Origin: Ananas comosus | Taxonomy: Eukaryota > Streptophyta > Magnoliopsida > Poales > Bromeliaceae | Direction of reading: 5' to 3' | Assembly (NCBI RefSeq): GCF_001540865.1 | Contig: NC_033622.1 | Location: 3,653,445-3,717,444, forward strand | Length of the DNA: 64,000 bases | Shown: positions 10,800-22,495 of the stretch, in pieces | Position numbering within the stretch: the stretch's first letter is position 1 | Layout of the letters: each line of letters begins with the position of its first letter | Notes under the pieces: model-generated | The model's input: the letters and a program-made list of their open reading frames with translations, nothing else | Database searches by the model: none | Told to the model about the DNA's origin: nothing | Position numbers and translations under genes: made by a program

Positions 10800-11757
10800 A
10801 CCTCCGCCATTGCGGCGGAGCCGAAATTAAATCTAAAATTTTATTTTTTTGTATATGGACCATAGCAAAAAAAAAAAAAAAAAGAGAGATTACAGACAGA
10901 GGACTGGGTCCCACAGGGAAAAAAGCCAAAAAAAAAAAACGCGCACGGCTAGCAGGTTCGCATTAGGCTCTGTGCCCGCGCCAGCGTACGCTCACTCGCC
11001 GCCCGCGCCCGCCTGCCCGGCCCGTGCCTCCGCCCTCGGCTTGCGCCCTCGACAGCGCCTGCGCCCGCCTTCGCCCGCGCCTTCGGCCCTCCGCTCGTGT
11101 CGCGGCAACGCCAGGGCCGCCTCGGCCGCAAGCCCCGTGCCCGCGCAGAGGAAGACCGGACGCGCCCTCGACCGCGCCTGCGCCCCGGCAGGCATGTGTG
11201 CAGAGAGAGAGGATGAAATAAAAAAATAATAAAAAAAGTTAAGGAATTATAAGAAAAAATGATTTATGTTGTTTAACAGTTTTGCCTTATTCTTCTTTCA
11301 TCTATCATATGTATTTTTTTTTATTTTTTTTATTTTCTAATATTTTATTTCTAAATTTTTTACGTATTTTTTTATATATTTTTAATCTTTTTTATTCATT
11401 TTAATTAAAATTTATATTTAATATAAATAATTTAACTATTAAAAAATTATTTATATATTTAAAATTTTTTATAAAACAAATGAAAATTAGATCGAATTTA
11501 GAAAAGAAAATTTGAGGAGAAGAGAGAGAAAAAAAAAACCTCTCTCCCCAGCTGGGCCCCACCCACGCGCGCCATGGCTGCCGCCGCCGGCGCGTCGCGC
11601 CACGCCACACCCGCCCCGCTCCTGGCCCACGCCACGCCGTGCCCGGCCTGCTGCCTGCACGCCCGCGTCTACCGCTCTCGCTGCCATGGACCCGCGTGCA
11701 AAAAGGGGCAATGAGTCCGACTTTTTGCACTGTAGGTTTTCTTTTTTTCTTTTTTTT
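10800..11757. repeat. repeat block A, copy 1
   Basis: It starts CCTCCGCCATTGCGGCGGAG, has an A-run (about 10866-10883), a GC-rich part, an AT-rich part (about 11220-11510) and a poly-T run near 11745-11759. It aligns along its length with 12541-13535. Confidence 0.85.
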
Positions 11758-12540
11758 TTTGTGCTCGCCTGCCGCACGCCCACGGGCCGAGCCAGTGCCT
11801 CCGCCCCGTTCGCGCTCCCGCTCGCGCACGCAGCGCCCACTTGTGTCCGCCTCCGCTGCCATGTGTGAGGGAGGCGTCCGGGCGCCGGTCCACGCTTGTG
11901 CGTGCACGGCGCAGCGGCGAGAGAGAGAGAGAAAGAGGGCGGGAGGGGTGGGGAGAGGAGGAAAGGGTGGAGAGAGAGAGAGACCGGGGAGTGGAGAGAA
12001 AAGAGGGGGAGATGAGAGAAGAGAAGGGAGAGAGAGAGAGCGGGAGGACAGGGGAAGGGGAGGGGGAAGGGGATGGAGAGAAAAGAGAGGAGAGAGGACA
12101 GAGAGTGGTGGAGAGAGAGAGAGCGGGGGGGAGGTTGGGAGAGGAGAGAGAGGGGAGGAGAGAGAGAGACGCAGAGTCGGGGTCGGGGGGGCCCTGCCAT
12201 GTACGGGCCAACCCCGCGCCCACGCGCACGCGCGCGGAAAGGGGAGAGAAGAAGAAAGAAAGAGGGAGCGGGGGGAGAAGGGGAAGAAGAGAGAAGAGAG
12301 AGGAGAGAGCCAGTGGGGAAGGGGCCCGCATGTGCGCGACCGCCCCTCGCGCGTCGTGCGCACGCATAGAGAGAGAAAGATGAGAGAGAGAGGAGAGAGG
12401 GGGGGCGGCGGGCGGGCCTAGTCATGTGTACGACCACGCCCGGCACCGCGCCGCCCGCCCGTGCCCTTGCACACGACTCGCGCCTGTGCGCGCGCTCGCC
12501 GCCCTCGCGTGCCGCGCCACCCGCGCTTACTCCCGCGTGA
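11758..12540. repeat. repeat block B, copy 1
   Basis: It starts GTGCTCGCCTG, contains long GA-rich tracts (about 11918-12170 and 12240-12310) separated by GC-rich segments, and ends CGCTTACTCCCGCG. It matches 13536-14317 and 14318-15090. Confidence 0.85.
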
Positions 12541-13535
12541 CCTCCGCATTGCGGCGGAGCGAAATTAATCTAAAATTTATTTTTTTGTTATGGACCATAG
12601 CAAAAAAAAAAAAAAAAAGAGAGATTACAACAGAGGACTGGGGTCCCACAGGAAAAAAGCCAAAAAAAAAAAACTGCGCACGGCTAAGTGTATCGCATTA
12701 GGCATCTGTGCCCAGCTGCCAGCGGTACGCACTCCCAGCCCGAGCGACCCGCCTTGCCGCGCCCGTGCCCTCCGACCCTCGGCTTGCAGCCCGATTCGCA
12801 GCGCCTGCGCCCCCTTCGCCCCGCGCCTTCGCCCTCGTCGTGTCCGGCCAACGCCAAGGGCCGGCCTCGGCCGCCAAGCCCCGTGCCGCTGCAGGAACAA
12901 AGTACCCGACGACCGCTGCCCTCGACGCGCCTGCGCCCCGCAGGCCAATGTGTGCAGAGAGAGAGGATGAACATAAAAAAATAATAAAAAAAGTTAAGAA
13001 TTATAAGAAAAAATGATTTAGTTGTTTTACAGTTTTGCCTTATTCTTCTTTCCATCTATCATATTTGTTTTTATTTTTTTTTTTCATTTTTAATATTTTA
13101 TTTCTAATTTTTTACGTATTTTTTTATATATTTTTAATCTTTTTTTATTCATTCTTAATTAAAATTTATATTAAATAAATAATTTAACTATTTAAAAATT
13201 ATTTATATATTTAATTTTTTATAAAACAAATGAAAAATTAGACGAATTTAGAAAAGAAAATTTGAGGAGAGCAGAGAGAGGATTAAAAAAAAAAAACCTC
13301 TCTCTCCCAGCTGGGCCCATCCCACAAGCGCGCCATGGCTGCGCCGCGGCCCGGCGCTGTCGCGCAACGCCACACACCCGCCCCGCTCCCTGGCCCAGCC
13401 ACGGCCGTGCCCCGGCCTGTCTCCTGCACGCCCGCGTCTACCGCTCTCGGCTGCCATGGCCCGCGTGCAAAAAGGAGGCAATGAGTCCCGACTTTTTGCC
13501 ACTGTAGGTTTTCTTTTTTTCTTTTTTTTTTTTTT
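12541..13535. repeat. repeat block A, copy 2
   Basis: Direct repeat of 10800-11757. The by-eye differences are dominated by single-base insertions and deletions rather than substitutions. Confidence 0.85.
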
Positions 13536-14317
13536 GTGCTCGCCTGCGCCCACGGCCACGGGCCGAGCCAGTGCGTCCGCCCCAGTCGCCGGCTACCCCG
13601 CTCGCAGCCGAGCCCCACTTGTGTCCGCCCCGGCTGGCATGTGTGCAGGGATGGGCGTCCGCGCGCCCGGTCTCAACGCTTGTTGCGTCACGCGCGCGAG
13701 CGTGAGAGAGAGAGAAGAGGGGGGAGGGTGGGGAGAGAGGAAAGGGTGGAAGAGAGAGAGACCGGGGGTGAGAGAAAAAGAGGGTTGAGGATGAGAGAAG
13801 AGAAGGGAGAGAGAGAGGGCGGAGGGAAGGGGAAGGGGAGGGGAAGGGATGGAGAGAAAAAGGGAAGAGGAAGAGAGGGGGAGAGAGAGAGAGACCGGGG
13901 GGAGGTTGGGAGAGTGAGCAGAGAGGAGGAGAGAGAGAGACGCGATGGCTGGCGGGGGGGGCGCCTGCACGATTACGCGCAACCCGCGCCCTACAGCAGC
14001 ACGACGCGCTGAAAGGGGAGAGAAGAAGAAAGAAAGAGGAGCCGGGGGGAGAGAGGGGAAGAAGAAGAGAAGAGAGAGGAGAGAGCCAGTGGGGAGGGGC
14101 CCGCATGTGCGCGACCGCCCCCTCCGCGGTGCGCACGCTAGAGAGGAAGAGGAGAGAGAGAGAGGAGAGAGCGGGGGGGCGGGCGGGCCCTAGTCATGTG
14201 TACGACCCACGCCGGCACCGGCCGCCCGCCCGTGCCATTGCCACGACTCGCCGCCTGGCGCGCGCTCGCCCGCCTCTCGCGTGCACGCGCACACTGCCGC
14301 GCTTACTCCCGCGTGTT
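13536..14317. repeat. repeat block B, copy 2
   Basis: Direct repeat of 11758-12540. It runs straight into a third B block with no A block between them. Confidence 0.85.
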
Positions 14318-15090
14318 GTGCTCGCCTAGCGCCCACGGCCCGGACGCCGAGCCAGTGCGTCCGCCCCCAGTGCCGAGCACCCCGCATCGAGCCGGAGCGC
14401 CACACTTGTGTCCGCCTCCCGCTGGCATGTGTGCAGGGAGGGCGTCCGGCGCCGTCGCAACCTTGTGCGTCACCGCGAGGCAGCGGAGAGAGAGAGAAAA
14501 GAGGGAGCCGGAGGGGGGGAGAGAGGAAAGGGTGGGAGAGAGAGAGAGCCGGGGGTAGAGAAAAAGAGGGTTGAGATGAGAGAAGAGAAGGGAGAGAGAG
14601 AGGCGGGGGAAGGGGAAGGGGAAGGGAGGGAGAGAAAAAGAGGAAGAGAGACAGAGAGGGGTGGAGAGAGAGAAGAGACCGGGGGGAGGTTGGGAGAGGG
14701 AGGAGGAGGAGAAGAGAGAGACCGAGTCGGGGGGGCCCTGCACGATTACGCGCAACCGCGCCCCTACCAGCAGCACGACGCGCCGAAAGGGAGAGAAGAG
14801 AGAAAGAAAGAGGGAGCCGGGGGGGAGAGGGGAAGAGAAGAGAAGAGAGAGAGAGAGAGCCATGTGGGGAAGGGGCCCGCCATGTGCGCGACCCCCCCTC
14901 CGCGCGTGCGCACGCATAGAGAGGACAAGAGAGAGAGAGAGGGAGAGCCGGGGGGGGGCGGGGCCCTGTCATGTGTACGACCGCACGCCGGCCCGGCCGC
15001 CCGCCCGTGCCCATTGCCACGACTCCGCCGCCTGGCGCGCGCTCGCGCGCGCTCTCGCGTGCCCGCCCACACCGCAGCTACTGCCGCGCG
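14318..15090. repeat. repeat block B, copy 3
   Basis: Third B copy (GTGCTCGCCTAGCGCCC at the start, GA tracts in the middle). It ends near the right edge of the composite element. Confidence 0.8.
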
Positions 15091-15180
15091 TGCCTCGCGC
15101 GCTCGCGAAGGGCTCGAAAGGGAGGGGGGACGCTGAGAGGCCGACACGTGGCCACTTTAGAGTTCTCCTTTTATTATATC

Positions 15181-15600
15181 TATATGTTGTCCATTGAAAT
15201 TAATTTTTACATTCATTAAATTTGGCTTACATACCTATTTGGTAGTTATGATCAAATAAAAAGTAATAATTGAAAGGTCACTTCATAAAACACCCGTTTA
15301 TAAAGTATCACTTCATGAAGTACCCATTCGTAGTCTATATAAGCCTATAGTGTTGGTTGCTGAAGTACCAGCAGTTGAAAAGTTTATGTCTCCACTCATA
15401 ATAATTTCATTCTTATTTTCTTATTCTTTTTTTTTGACAACTTAATCGATAGAGTGCTCAAGGACTCAACTTTGTGTGTGCAAACGTAGTTGAGGTTTAT
15501 ATTTCATTGTATTTTGAGAGGCTGTTTGTTGACCCAGTGCACATAAATTTATTTGAATGGTGGGAATGGATTAAGCTTCAAAGAGAGTGACATTGCTACA
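15181..15600. other. no gene seen
   Basis: AT-rich; an imperfect repeat (GGTCACTTCAT..., TATCACTTCATGAAGTACCC) lies at about 15277-15330. No recognisable coding or RNA feature. Confidence 0.55.
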
Positions 15601-16203
15601 CAGGGATGGAAGTATGTTGGGACTGAGGGGGAACATGGCCCCCCCCCCCAAATTTTTTATAATTTGCATAATATTCCTTTTTATATAAAAAATTTTAAAA
15701 ATATTTTTTATTTAATTTTAAAAGTATGATGAGTAACCTATGTTTTATAAAATTTTGGCGCTAATATAATGCTCTCTCAACTCTTAGTTTATTTATTTAT
15801 TTTTTATTTAATATCTTCATAACTTCTAATTATTTTAGATATTTTTTTATTTAATTAAATTAAAGGTTATATTAAAGTTAATAGCTCTGTCAACTAATAG
15901 TCATTTATTGTCACAATTAAATTTAGTAAAAATTAATAAATTTAATCATTCACTGAATTACTATTAGATTTAGTAAATGTCAAAGTTATTTGAGTGAAAT
16001 AATATAAATTTCACTCAAATATATTTTTTCATTCAAAGTTAAGTAACTATAAATAAAAAAGGGGTAATGCTTTTTTACACTAATTATTTAATCAATATAT
16101 TTTTTTCATCAAAAATTTGATTATAAATTTTGTTTATTTGCTGAAATTTTGATTTGTATGTATTTTTGGCCCCCCTCGTAATCAAGTGCTAACTTCGTCC
16201 CTG
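15601..16203. mobile_element. hAT-like non-autonomous element, 8-bp target duplication
   Basis: The left end CAGGGATGGAAGT and right end ACTTCGTCCCTG form an imperfect inverted repeat. The exact 8-bp direct repeat TTGCTACA flanks it (15593-15600 and 16204-16211). The TIR style and 8-bp duplication fit the hAT superfamily. At 603 bp it is AT-rich and non-coding. A second, split copy in the opposite orientation occupies 32893-39451. Confidence 0.9.
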
Positions 16204-16211
16204 TTGCTACA

Positions 16212-16580
16212 CATCTTGAAACCTTTGTCGTCTTCCTACTTGATATACTTTTTCTACACAAATTGTTCCAATAGAGAGTTTTATGCACATCACGATCTAA
16301 TCGTATGCACGTTACGGGGGTAATCATGCTACCGGGGTGCTTCCGCTCAACGCCCCAGCATGAGAAAAAACTGTAACAATTAACAGCTGACGGCCGATTG
16401 AGTTCTCAAATTTAATTTAATAAAATTCTTAGTTTAACAAAGTATAATAACTTACATCAAAAAACACATGGTTAAAATATCAGTAACCTCCATAGATAAA
16501 TAACTTGTCGTACTGCACTTACTAGATAAATGAAATCATCTCCATAGATAAAAATCTTCAACAAATTGTACAGCAAAAGA
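16212..16580. other. no gene seen
   Basis: AT-rich spacer between the hAT-like element and the TRIM. No ORF with a domain and no repeat match within the window. Confidence 0.5.
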
Positions 16581-16585
16581 AAAAG

Positions 16586-17136
16586 TGTGATGCCCCAACT
16601 TTTCAGGGGGGTCATCCATCCTAGAACTACTCCCGTCTTAGCACGCTTAACTCTCTTAACCTCTTGGTCTAGCTACCACCTAAAATGCTTAAGTTAGGTT
16701 AAGAGTTTAGCCCTATTATATCTCATATATAGGATTATTTGAGTTCTCACAATCTCCTCTCCTTTAAGCCTTGATGTACTCGTCAGACTCAAACTCACAA
16801 ATATCAGGCGATGTGAGACTCGTCTCGCTAGTCTAAACCGACCTTGTAGGGGAGCCGCGTTCTACCCACAACAGTCAACAGTATGAGAGCCTCGCTCTCT
16901 CTACTGTACAATTCTGGCTCAGCCGAGACGAGTCTCACATTTCCTATTGGTAATTGGCTCTGATGCCAATTGTGACGCCCAAACTTTCCACGGGGTCACT
17001 CATCCTAGGACTACTCCCGTCCTAATACGCTTAACTCTCTTAACCTCTTGGACCTAAGTACCACCCAAAATGCTTTAGCCGGGTTAAGAGTTTAGCCCTA
17101 TTATATCTCATATATAGAACTATCTGGGGTCTCACG
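16586..17136 (-). mobile_element. TRIM retrotransposon (complete)
   Basis: Two 166-bp direct repeats (16586-16751 and 16971-17136) flank a 219-bp interior. The exact duplication AAAAG (16581-16585 and 17137-17141) borders it. On the minus strand a primer binding site ATTGGCATCAGAGCC follows the right LTR and a polypurine tract AAAGGAGAGGAGAT precedes the left LTR. This is the full layout of a terminal-repeat retrotransposon in miniature. No coding capacity; it would need enzymes from another element. Confidence 0.93.
16956..16970 (-). promoter_or_regulatory. TRIM primer binding site (initiator Met tRNA type)
   Basis: On the minus strand TGGCATCAGAGCC follows the LTR after two bases. It differs at one base from TGGTATCAGAGC, the standard complement of the plant initiator methionine tRNA 3' end. 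Confidence 0.85.
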
Positions 17137-17141
17137 AAAAG

Positions 17142-18030
17142 AGTGAAATTCGTCACTCAATTACACCATTTTCTTCCTCCTCAACCAAAATCTTTATTTC
17201 CTTGACAGAAGAATGATACGGTTACTGATTTAGGAGCCACATTATTTCAGAGAATGATATGGTGATGATTTAAGACCTATATAATCACAAGACTATTACA
17301 ATCCAATATCGATCATCGTGAAGATACAATCTGGTGATTGAAGAGGACAAGGTAGTTGAATCATTTGCAACATCAGCCTTTTCATTCGAAAAATTGGAAG
17401 AAAAAGAAAATTCTTAATTGACATGGAAATCAAAATTTCGTTAAAGTAGGTAAAAATACTTTACAGGCCATGGGCATGTTGTAAATTAGGTAAAAATATA
17501 TGGACCACCTCAACTTATTTTGAAGTGACCTCCTCAAGTTTATTTTTTAAATAAAATTTTATATACAAAAAAATAAGAGTGGATAGTGAATTATTTATAA
17601 CTAGTGTAGTGGTCCGCACATTGCAGCAGGGATATATTGATGAAGCAAGAATTCGAAATAATGTCGTACAATATTAAAAAAAGAGAAGGGATTAGAGATA
17701 TATTCCTTTCAAATCTATTTAGTAGATATAGTACAATGACACGAACTTTATAGTGAGTAGATGCTATTGTAAAACTAAAGATATGTAATCTACTAAAATG
17801 TAAGAAAAAAATTAATATTTTTACTTGATGTATAAATTCAGTCCATATTTAAACAATGGGCAACATTCATTGGTAGAAAAAATGGCAAAACGATAATGCA
17901 TTGGACAATGGGTAGCATTCATAATGATGATGGTCTATCTTCAGTCAACAGAAAAAAAAATGGAGAAAAAAGGGAAAAAAAACCCAGCCAATTTGACAAA
18001 AAGTAATTAAAAAGATTGGTGGGGAATATT
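17142..18030. other. unassigned; short element-like start at 17600
   Basis: AT-rich. At about 17600 CTAGTGTAGTGGTCCGCACA followed by TTGCAGCAGG resembles the left edge of the composite element at 10108, so a relic of that family may start here. No coding sequence. Confidence 0.4.
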
Positions 18031-18035
18031 ATTTT

Positions 18036-18617
18036 TGTTGGAAATATTAGGGCAGCGGAAACTTACAAACCGGATAGCCAACGTATCCAGAAATTGAAAT
18101 CAGATCGGATTGTTTGTTTTACATGCCTTCTTGGATCGTCCTTGTCTCAATGCTTCTGAATCTCCCACGTTTCTCGCCTTCTCCCACGCGTACGTCTTAT
18201 GTTACGGATCGGATGTGGATCTGATGCGACGGATGTCAATCGAAGAGAGCTACCAGAGTCCTCTTCTATGTCCACACTCCAAAACCCAGTGAACGTAGAT
18301 GGAAATCCCAGAGAGGAAGAAGAGAGATAAAATTTATCGTGGATTCTTTCGAATTAGATTGTATTCGATCGTCCCTCACCGGAGAGAAAAGGGGGCGTAT
18401 TTATAGAATAACAGAACCCCTAAAATATGCTAAATCTCATAAAGATATTAGGATCAGGAAATCTATAATACATATCCAATAGAAGATACATTTCTTAACT
18501 AATAAGAAATGTATAATTCATCCTTATCCTTAACATATTAGGATAAATCCTAATCCACATCTTAAGTGGATCGGATTAAATTAAGACCTGCCAATGTGGA
18601 CACACCACATGGCAACA
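18036..18617 (-). repeat. copia 3' LTR
   Basis: On the minus strand it starts TGTTGCCATGTGG and ends TTTCCAACA. A TATA-like box CTATAAATAC is at 18398-18407. The 60-residue ORF inside is chance. Confidence 0.93.
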
Positions 18618-19662
18618 ATCTCCCACTTGGCCACATTGGCCAATTCTCTATCACTCGTTCATCTCTTCATACGGGCAATGGGGCGTGCGACCTGACGAAC
18701 GAAACACATGCAGGAGTGCTATATTAAGTCACCACTCAGCTAACATAGCACATCACCGATTTAATTCGTCTATGCCCTAGACGTTTCAACACACATAGGA
18801 TCAAGCATCAGAAAGTCCCTCTCCCGTAATGACAGGGCTCGACCCCACCGTTATTTCTCGTACTCATGATTATCTCAAGTAACACAACCGAGATAATCGC
18901 CCGGGCAATGAGTCACAAGACTTACGCAGTGTGTTATAGAAACATCTTCCTTAGCCTCTCACGTTAATCTGTATCGGTCCAAGTACTTTACTAGACGTGC
19001 TCCGCGAGATCGTATTTTCCTATGACCCTGAGATACACGCTAAGTTAGTTACTTTTGACCTCCACTTCATAACGTAGTTCTAAGTCAAGGACACAAAAGG
19101 GTTAGTGATCACACAGTGACATGGAGGGAAGAACTTATGTCACTCTACTAACTGGTCGACAAGCACATACAGTATGATATGTATGCTATGGCGGAGCTTC
19201 CACTCAATGGGTCATGTCACGCTCTAAAAAAAACGCCATACGAACCTTGGTCTAAGTACCACTAAGGTATCTAACCACCACAACTTAAGTCATCTCTCTA
19301 ACCTAAGCACTTAGGTTCGGCTACTATACAGGCTTGATATGAAATTTCACAGAAAAATTTCATATCCGACTCTTTAGAGTCTCATCTTAAACTAATTAAG
19401 ACGACTTTAAATTATATCAACACTTCATTCATAATGTATATGAACAAAGTAATCATATTACAACTATTCAAGTTTAATATGATTATCTAGTCTCATCCTG
19501 CTCACCATCTAGGTGCCAGGGCGATCACCAGTGTGAGTGGGCCGATCAGAGCCTGGTGACTTATCGAACATGTATCTACTATTATCAATTATGCAATCAC
19601 ATTTAAAGGAGAAAAACATATTTTCATTAATAAAGCGTAAGATACAAAATAATGTCCATTCA
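18618..19662 (-). other. copia 3' untranslated region and polypurine tract
   Basis: About 1 kb of non-coding sequence between the RNase H stop and the 3' LTR. On the minus strand AAGTGGGAGAT immediately precedes the LTR and is the likely plus-strand primer. Confidence 0.75.
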
Positions 19663-22495
19663 TCAAACCCTGCGAAGACCCAAACTCCTAACGTTGGTCG
19701 GGAACATCTCCCTAGCTATCGGCTTAGTCAATAGATCAGCGACCATCCTAGTGGTGGAGATATGTCTAAGAACGACCTTGCCTAGCCTAATCATCTCTCG
19801 AATGTAGTGAAAATGAATATCTATATGCTTGGTCCCGCCATGCTACTCGGAGTCTTTCACATACTCCATGGCAGCCATGCTGTCAGAGAATATCTCAACA
19901 GGTTCATCAGCTCGAATCACAAAGTCGAGGTGCTGGAGAAATCTCCTCAGCCAAACAGCCTCCTAAACGGCTTCTGATCAAGCAACATACTTCGCTTCCA
20001 TAGTAGACAAGGCAACGCGGCCTTGCTTCTTACTGTACCAGAAAATTACGCCGCCTCCAAACACATAGCCTGAGGTGGACCCGTACTCATCTCTATCACC
20101 GCCATAACTAGTATTGCTATACCCTTTCAATCTCAAGTCCCCAGCTTGAAAGTATAGGACGAGATCACTGGTTTCTTTTAAATATCGAAGGATTAATTCT
20201 CTTGACCGCTTGCTAATGAATAGGTTCTCGGTTGCTCTGGTAACGACTTACCAAACCAACAGCGGAGCAAATGTCAAGTCGAGTACACATCATAGCGTAC
20301 ATCAAGCTTCCAATTGCACTCACATAAGGAACCCTACTCATTTGTTCATTTTCTTTATCCGTTTTAGGGCACTGATTAAGACTCAGAGTGTGATTCTTCT
20401 CCACTGGAGTGTCAACAGGTTTACAATGATGCATCCTAAAACGCTCTAGAATTCTTTTAATATAAGTTTCTTGAGACAAGCCAAGAAGCTTTCTAGAGCG
20501 ATTACGGATGACCTTCACTCCGAGCACATGGTTCGCCTTACCCATGTCTTTCATTTCAAAGTTGAGAGACAACCACTCCTTAGTGGTATTGATTAACTCC
20601 ATGTCATTTCCAGTCAATAGTATATCGTCGACGTATAGAGAGAGAAGCAAAATTTCATTCTCTGTCTTCTTGACATATACACAGTGGTCCTCCTCTATCA
20701 TGGACATACCGATAGAGGTGATGGCTTCATGAAACCTGAAATACCACTGTCTCGACGAGTTCTTAAGACCATAAATGGATCTTTTAAGACGACAAACTTT
20801 GTCTTCTTGACCTTTGAGTACAAAACCCTCAGGTTGATCCATATAGATCTCCTTCGCTAATTCTCCATTGAGAAAAACTGTCTTGACATCCATTTGGAAC
20901 AATTCCAAATCTAGGTGTGCCACTAAGGCTAGAATCAAACGAATAGAGGCAAATCGCACAACGGGAGCAAACGTCTCATTGTAATCTATCCCTTGCTTCT
21001 GAGTGTAGCCCTTGGCCATGAGCCGAGCCTTGTATTTATCGATTGATCCATCCGCCTTGCGCTTAATTTTTAAAACCCATTTATTTCCAATAGACTTGCG
21101 CCAAGGCAGAAGGTCAACCAACTCCTATACTTGGTTCTTGCTCATGGAGTCCATCTCATCTTTCATAGCAGCCATCCACTCACTGCAAGCTAACGTCTGC
21201 AGTGCTTCTTTATAAGAAGCAAGTTCATCATCATCGAGCGGAGTGCACATGAAAATATCCCCTTCGATCTCAAAATGTTGACGGGGAATATGTCCACGTT
21301 CACTTCTACGTAATTGAGGGTCTGAATTGTCGACTTCCAAGGGTATGCTCTCATTTAAGGAAGCACTCCCACTAGCCGGAGGATCGCTACTACTTCCTTC
21401 AGCGACTTCGGAAAGTGATCGATCATCCTCAATAGCAGATGGAGTAGCGTCGTCTTGTAACTCATACTATCCGACGTCTCTTCGCATTTCACCAATGCTT
21501 GAAAAATCTCTTTCTAGGAATTCCATATCACGAGACTCAATCTCGGTCATACCACTATCTGGGTGTTCATCATACATCACATAACCCTTCGAATTTTCAG
21601 GGTATCCGATGAACACATGCTTGCTCGCTTTAGGGCGGAGTTTCCCGAATCTACGTGAGGGGCTGTGAACATATCTAGCTGAACCCCAAGGGCTTAAGTA
21701 GTGTAAACTTTGTTCTTTACCACTCCACAACTCATATAGAGTAGAAGGCACTAATTTGCTAGGGACTCGATTAAGGATCTAGGCTGCAATCAAAAGGGCA
21801 TCTCCCCAAAAATTTATGGGAAGTTGCGCTTGCCCCATCATCGACCTAACTATGTCTAATAGAGTACGGTTCCTTCGCTCTGCAACACCATTTTGTTGCT
21901 GAGTACCTGGAATAGTGAACTGTCTACTAATGCCCTTTTGCTCACAATAAGTCTTGAACTGATCAGACAAGTACTCACGACCTCGGTCAGTGTGAAGCAC
22001 CTTTACACTTCTTTCTATTTGATTCTCAGCCTCAGCAACAAAGCGCTTGAAGCAATCTAAAGCTTCAGATCGGCGAGAAAGCAAATACACATATCCATAA
22101 CGGGAATAATCATCAATGAATGTGAAAAAATAGCACGCACCATGCCGGGCCCTCACATTCATTGGCCTACAAATGTCTGAGTGAATTAGCTCTAAAGGAT
22201 GAGAGGCACGAGTAGCCTTACCGAAAGGCTTTCTACATGCCTTCCCAGCCAGACAAGGCTTGCACACAGATAGGTCAACTTTGGCGAGAGACCCCAAAAG
22301 GCCTTCTCGAGCCAGTCTATTCATTCTATTTTGACCTATATGACCTAATCTGACATGCCATTTAACGGATTCATCACAGAGATTAGAAGAAGAAGAAGAA
22401 ACAAATGCAAACGAATCATCCTCCAAATCTAATTTAAAGAAACCATCAACTAATGTATCATATTTAAATAAAGTACCATGAAAGGAAATATCAAG
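19663..22495 (-). pseudogene. copia pol: integrase, reverse transcriptase, RNase H (broken)
   Basis: The order on the minus strand is as follows. A GAG-pre-integrase motif (WHVRLGHIGQNRMNRLAREG) and a zinc-binding C-P-C segment lie near 22350-22250. The integrase core has HSDIC, TDRGREYLS and GVAERRNRTLLD (22426-21779). The linker holds ASKHVFIGYPENSKGYVMYD (21751-21467). Reverse transcriptase (21121-20213) has FAPVVRFASIRLILALVA, FLNGEL, LKRSIYGLKNSSRQW and the active site YVDDILLTG. RNase H (about 20210-19663) has GDRDEYGSTSGYVF, STMEAKYVA and ADLLTKP and ends at a TGA at 19663-19665. Several in-frame stops break it, for example TAG for the tryptophan of QVWELVDL near 21123 and stops within RNase H. 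The protease is absent: gag sequence joins GAG-pre-integrase directly at about 22495. Confidence 0.93.

Larger units (their letters stand above)
10108..15180. mobile_element. GC-rich composite element with A-B-A-B-B repeats
   Basis: The left edge TATACTAGTGTAGGCC with a GC hairpin (CCAGCGCTTTGCGGCGG), and the right edge CACGTGGCC, then CTTTTATTATATCTATAT, resemble termini of non-autonomous plant DNA elements; the superfamily is not settled. Between them lie two A blocks and three B blocks in direct order. Long ORFs (up to 320 residues) appear on both strands and in several frames, rich in Arg/Glu or Ser/Leu/Pro. They are by-products of GA and GC repeats, with no domain. The 10650-10800 segment is GC-rich and could be captured genic sequence. 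Confidence 0.55.

Noticed and set aside
11401..12446. Overlapping ORFs of 230-320 residues on both strands in the GC/GA-rich array
   Set aside because: They are low-complexity (Ser/Leu/Pro or Arg/Glu/Gly), open in several frames at once because of GA repeats, and have no domain. They follow the DNA repeat, not protein constraint.
20213..22426. Domesticated copia pol, because two long frames are open
   Set aside because: Stops in RNase H and in the linker, no protease, interrupted gag and clear LTRs show an ordinary decayed element.
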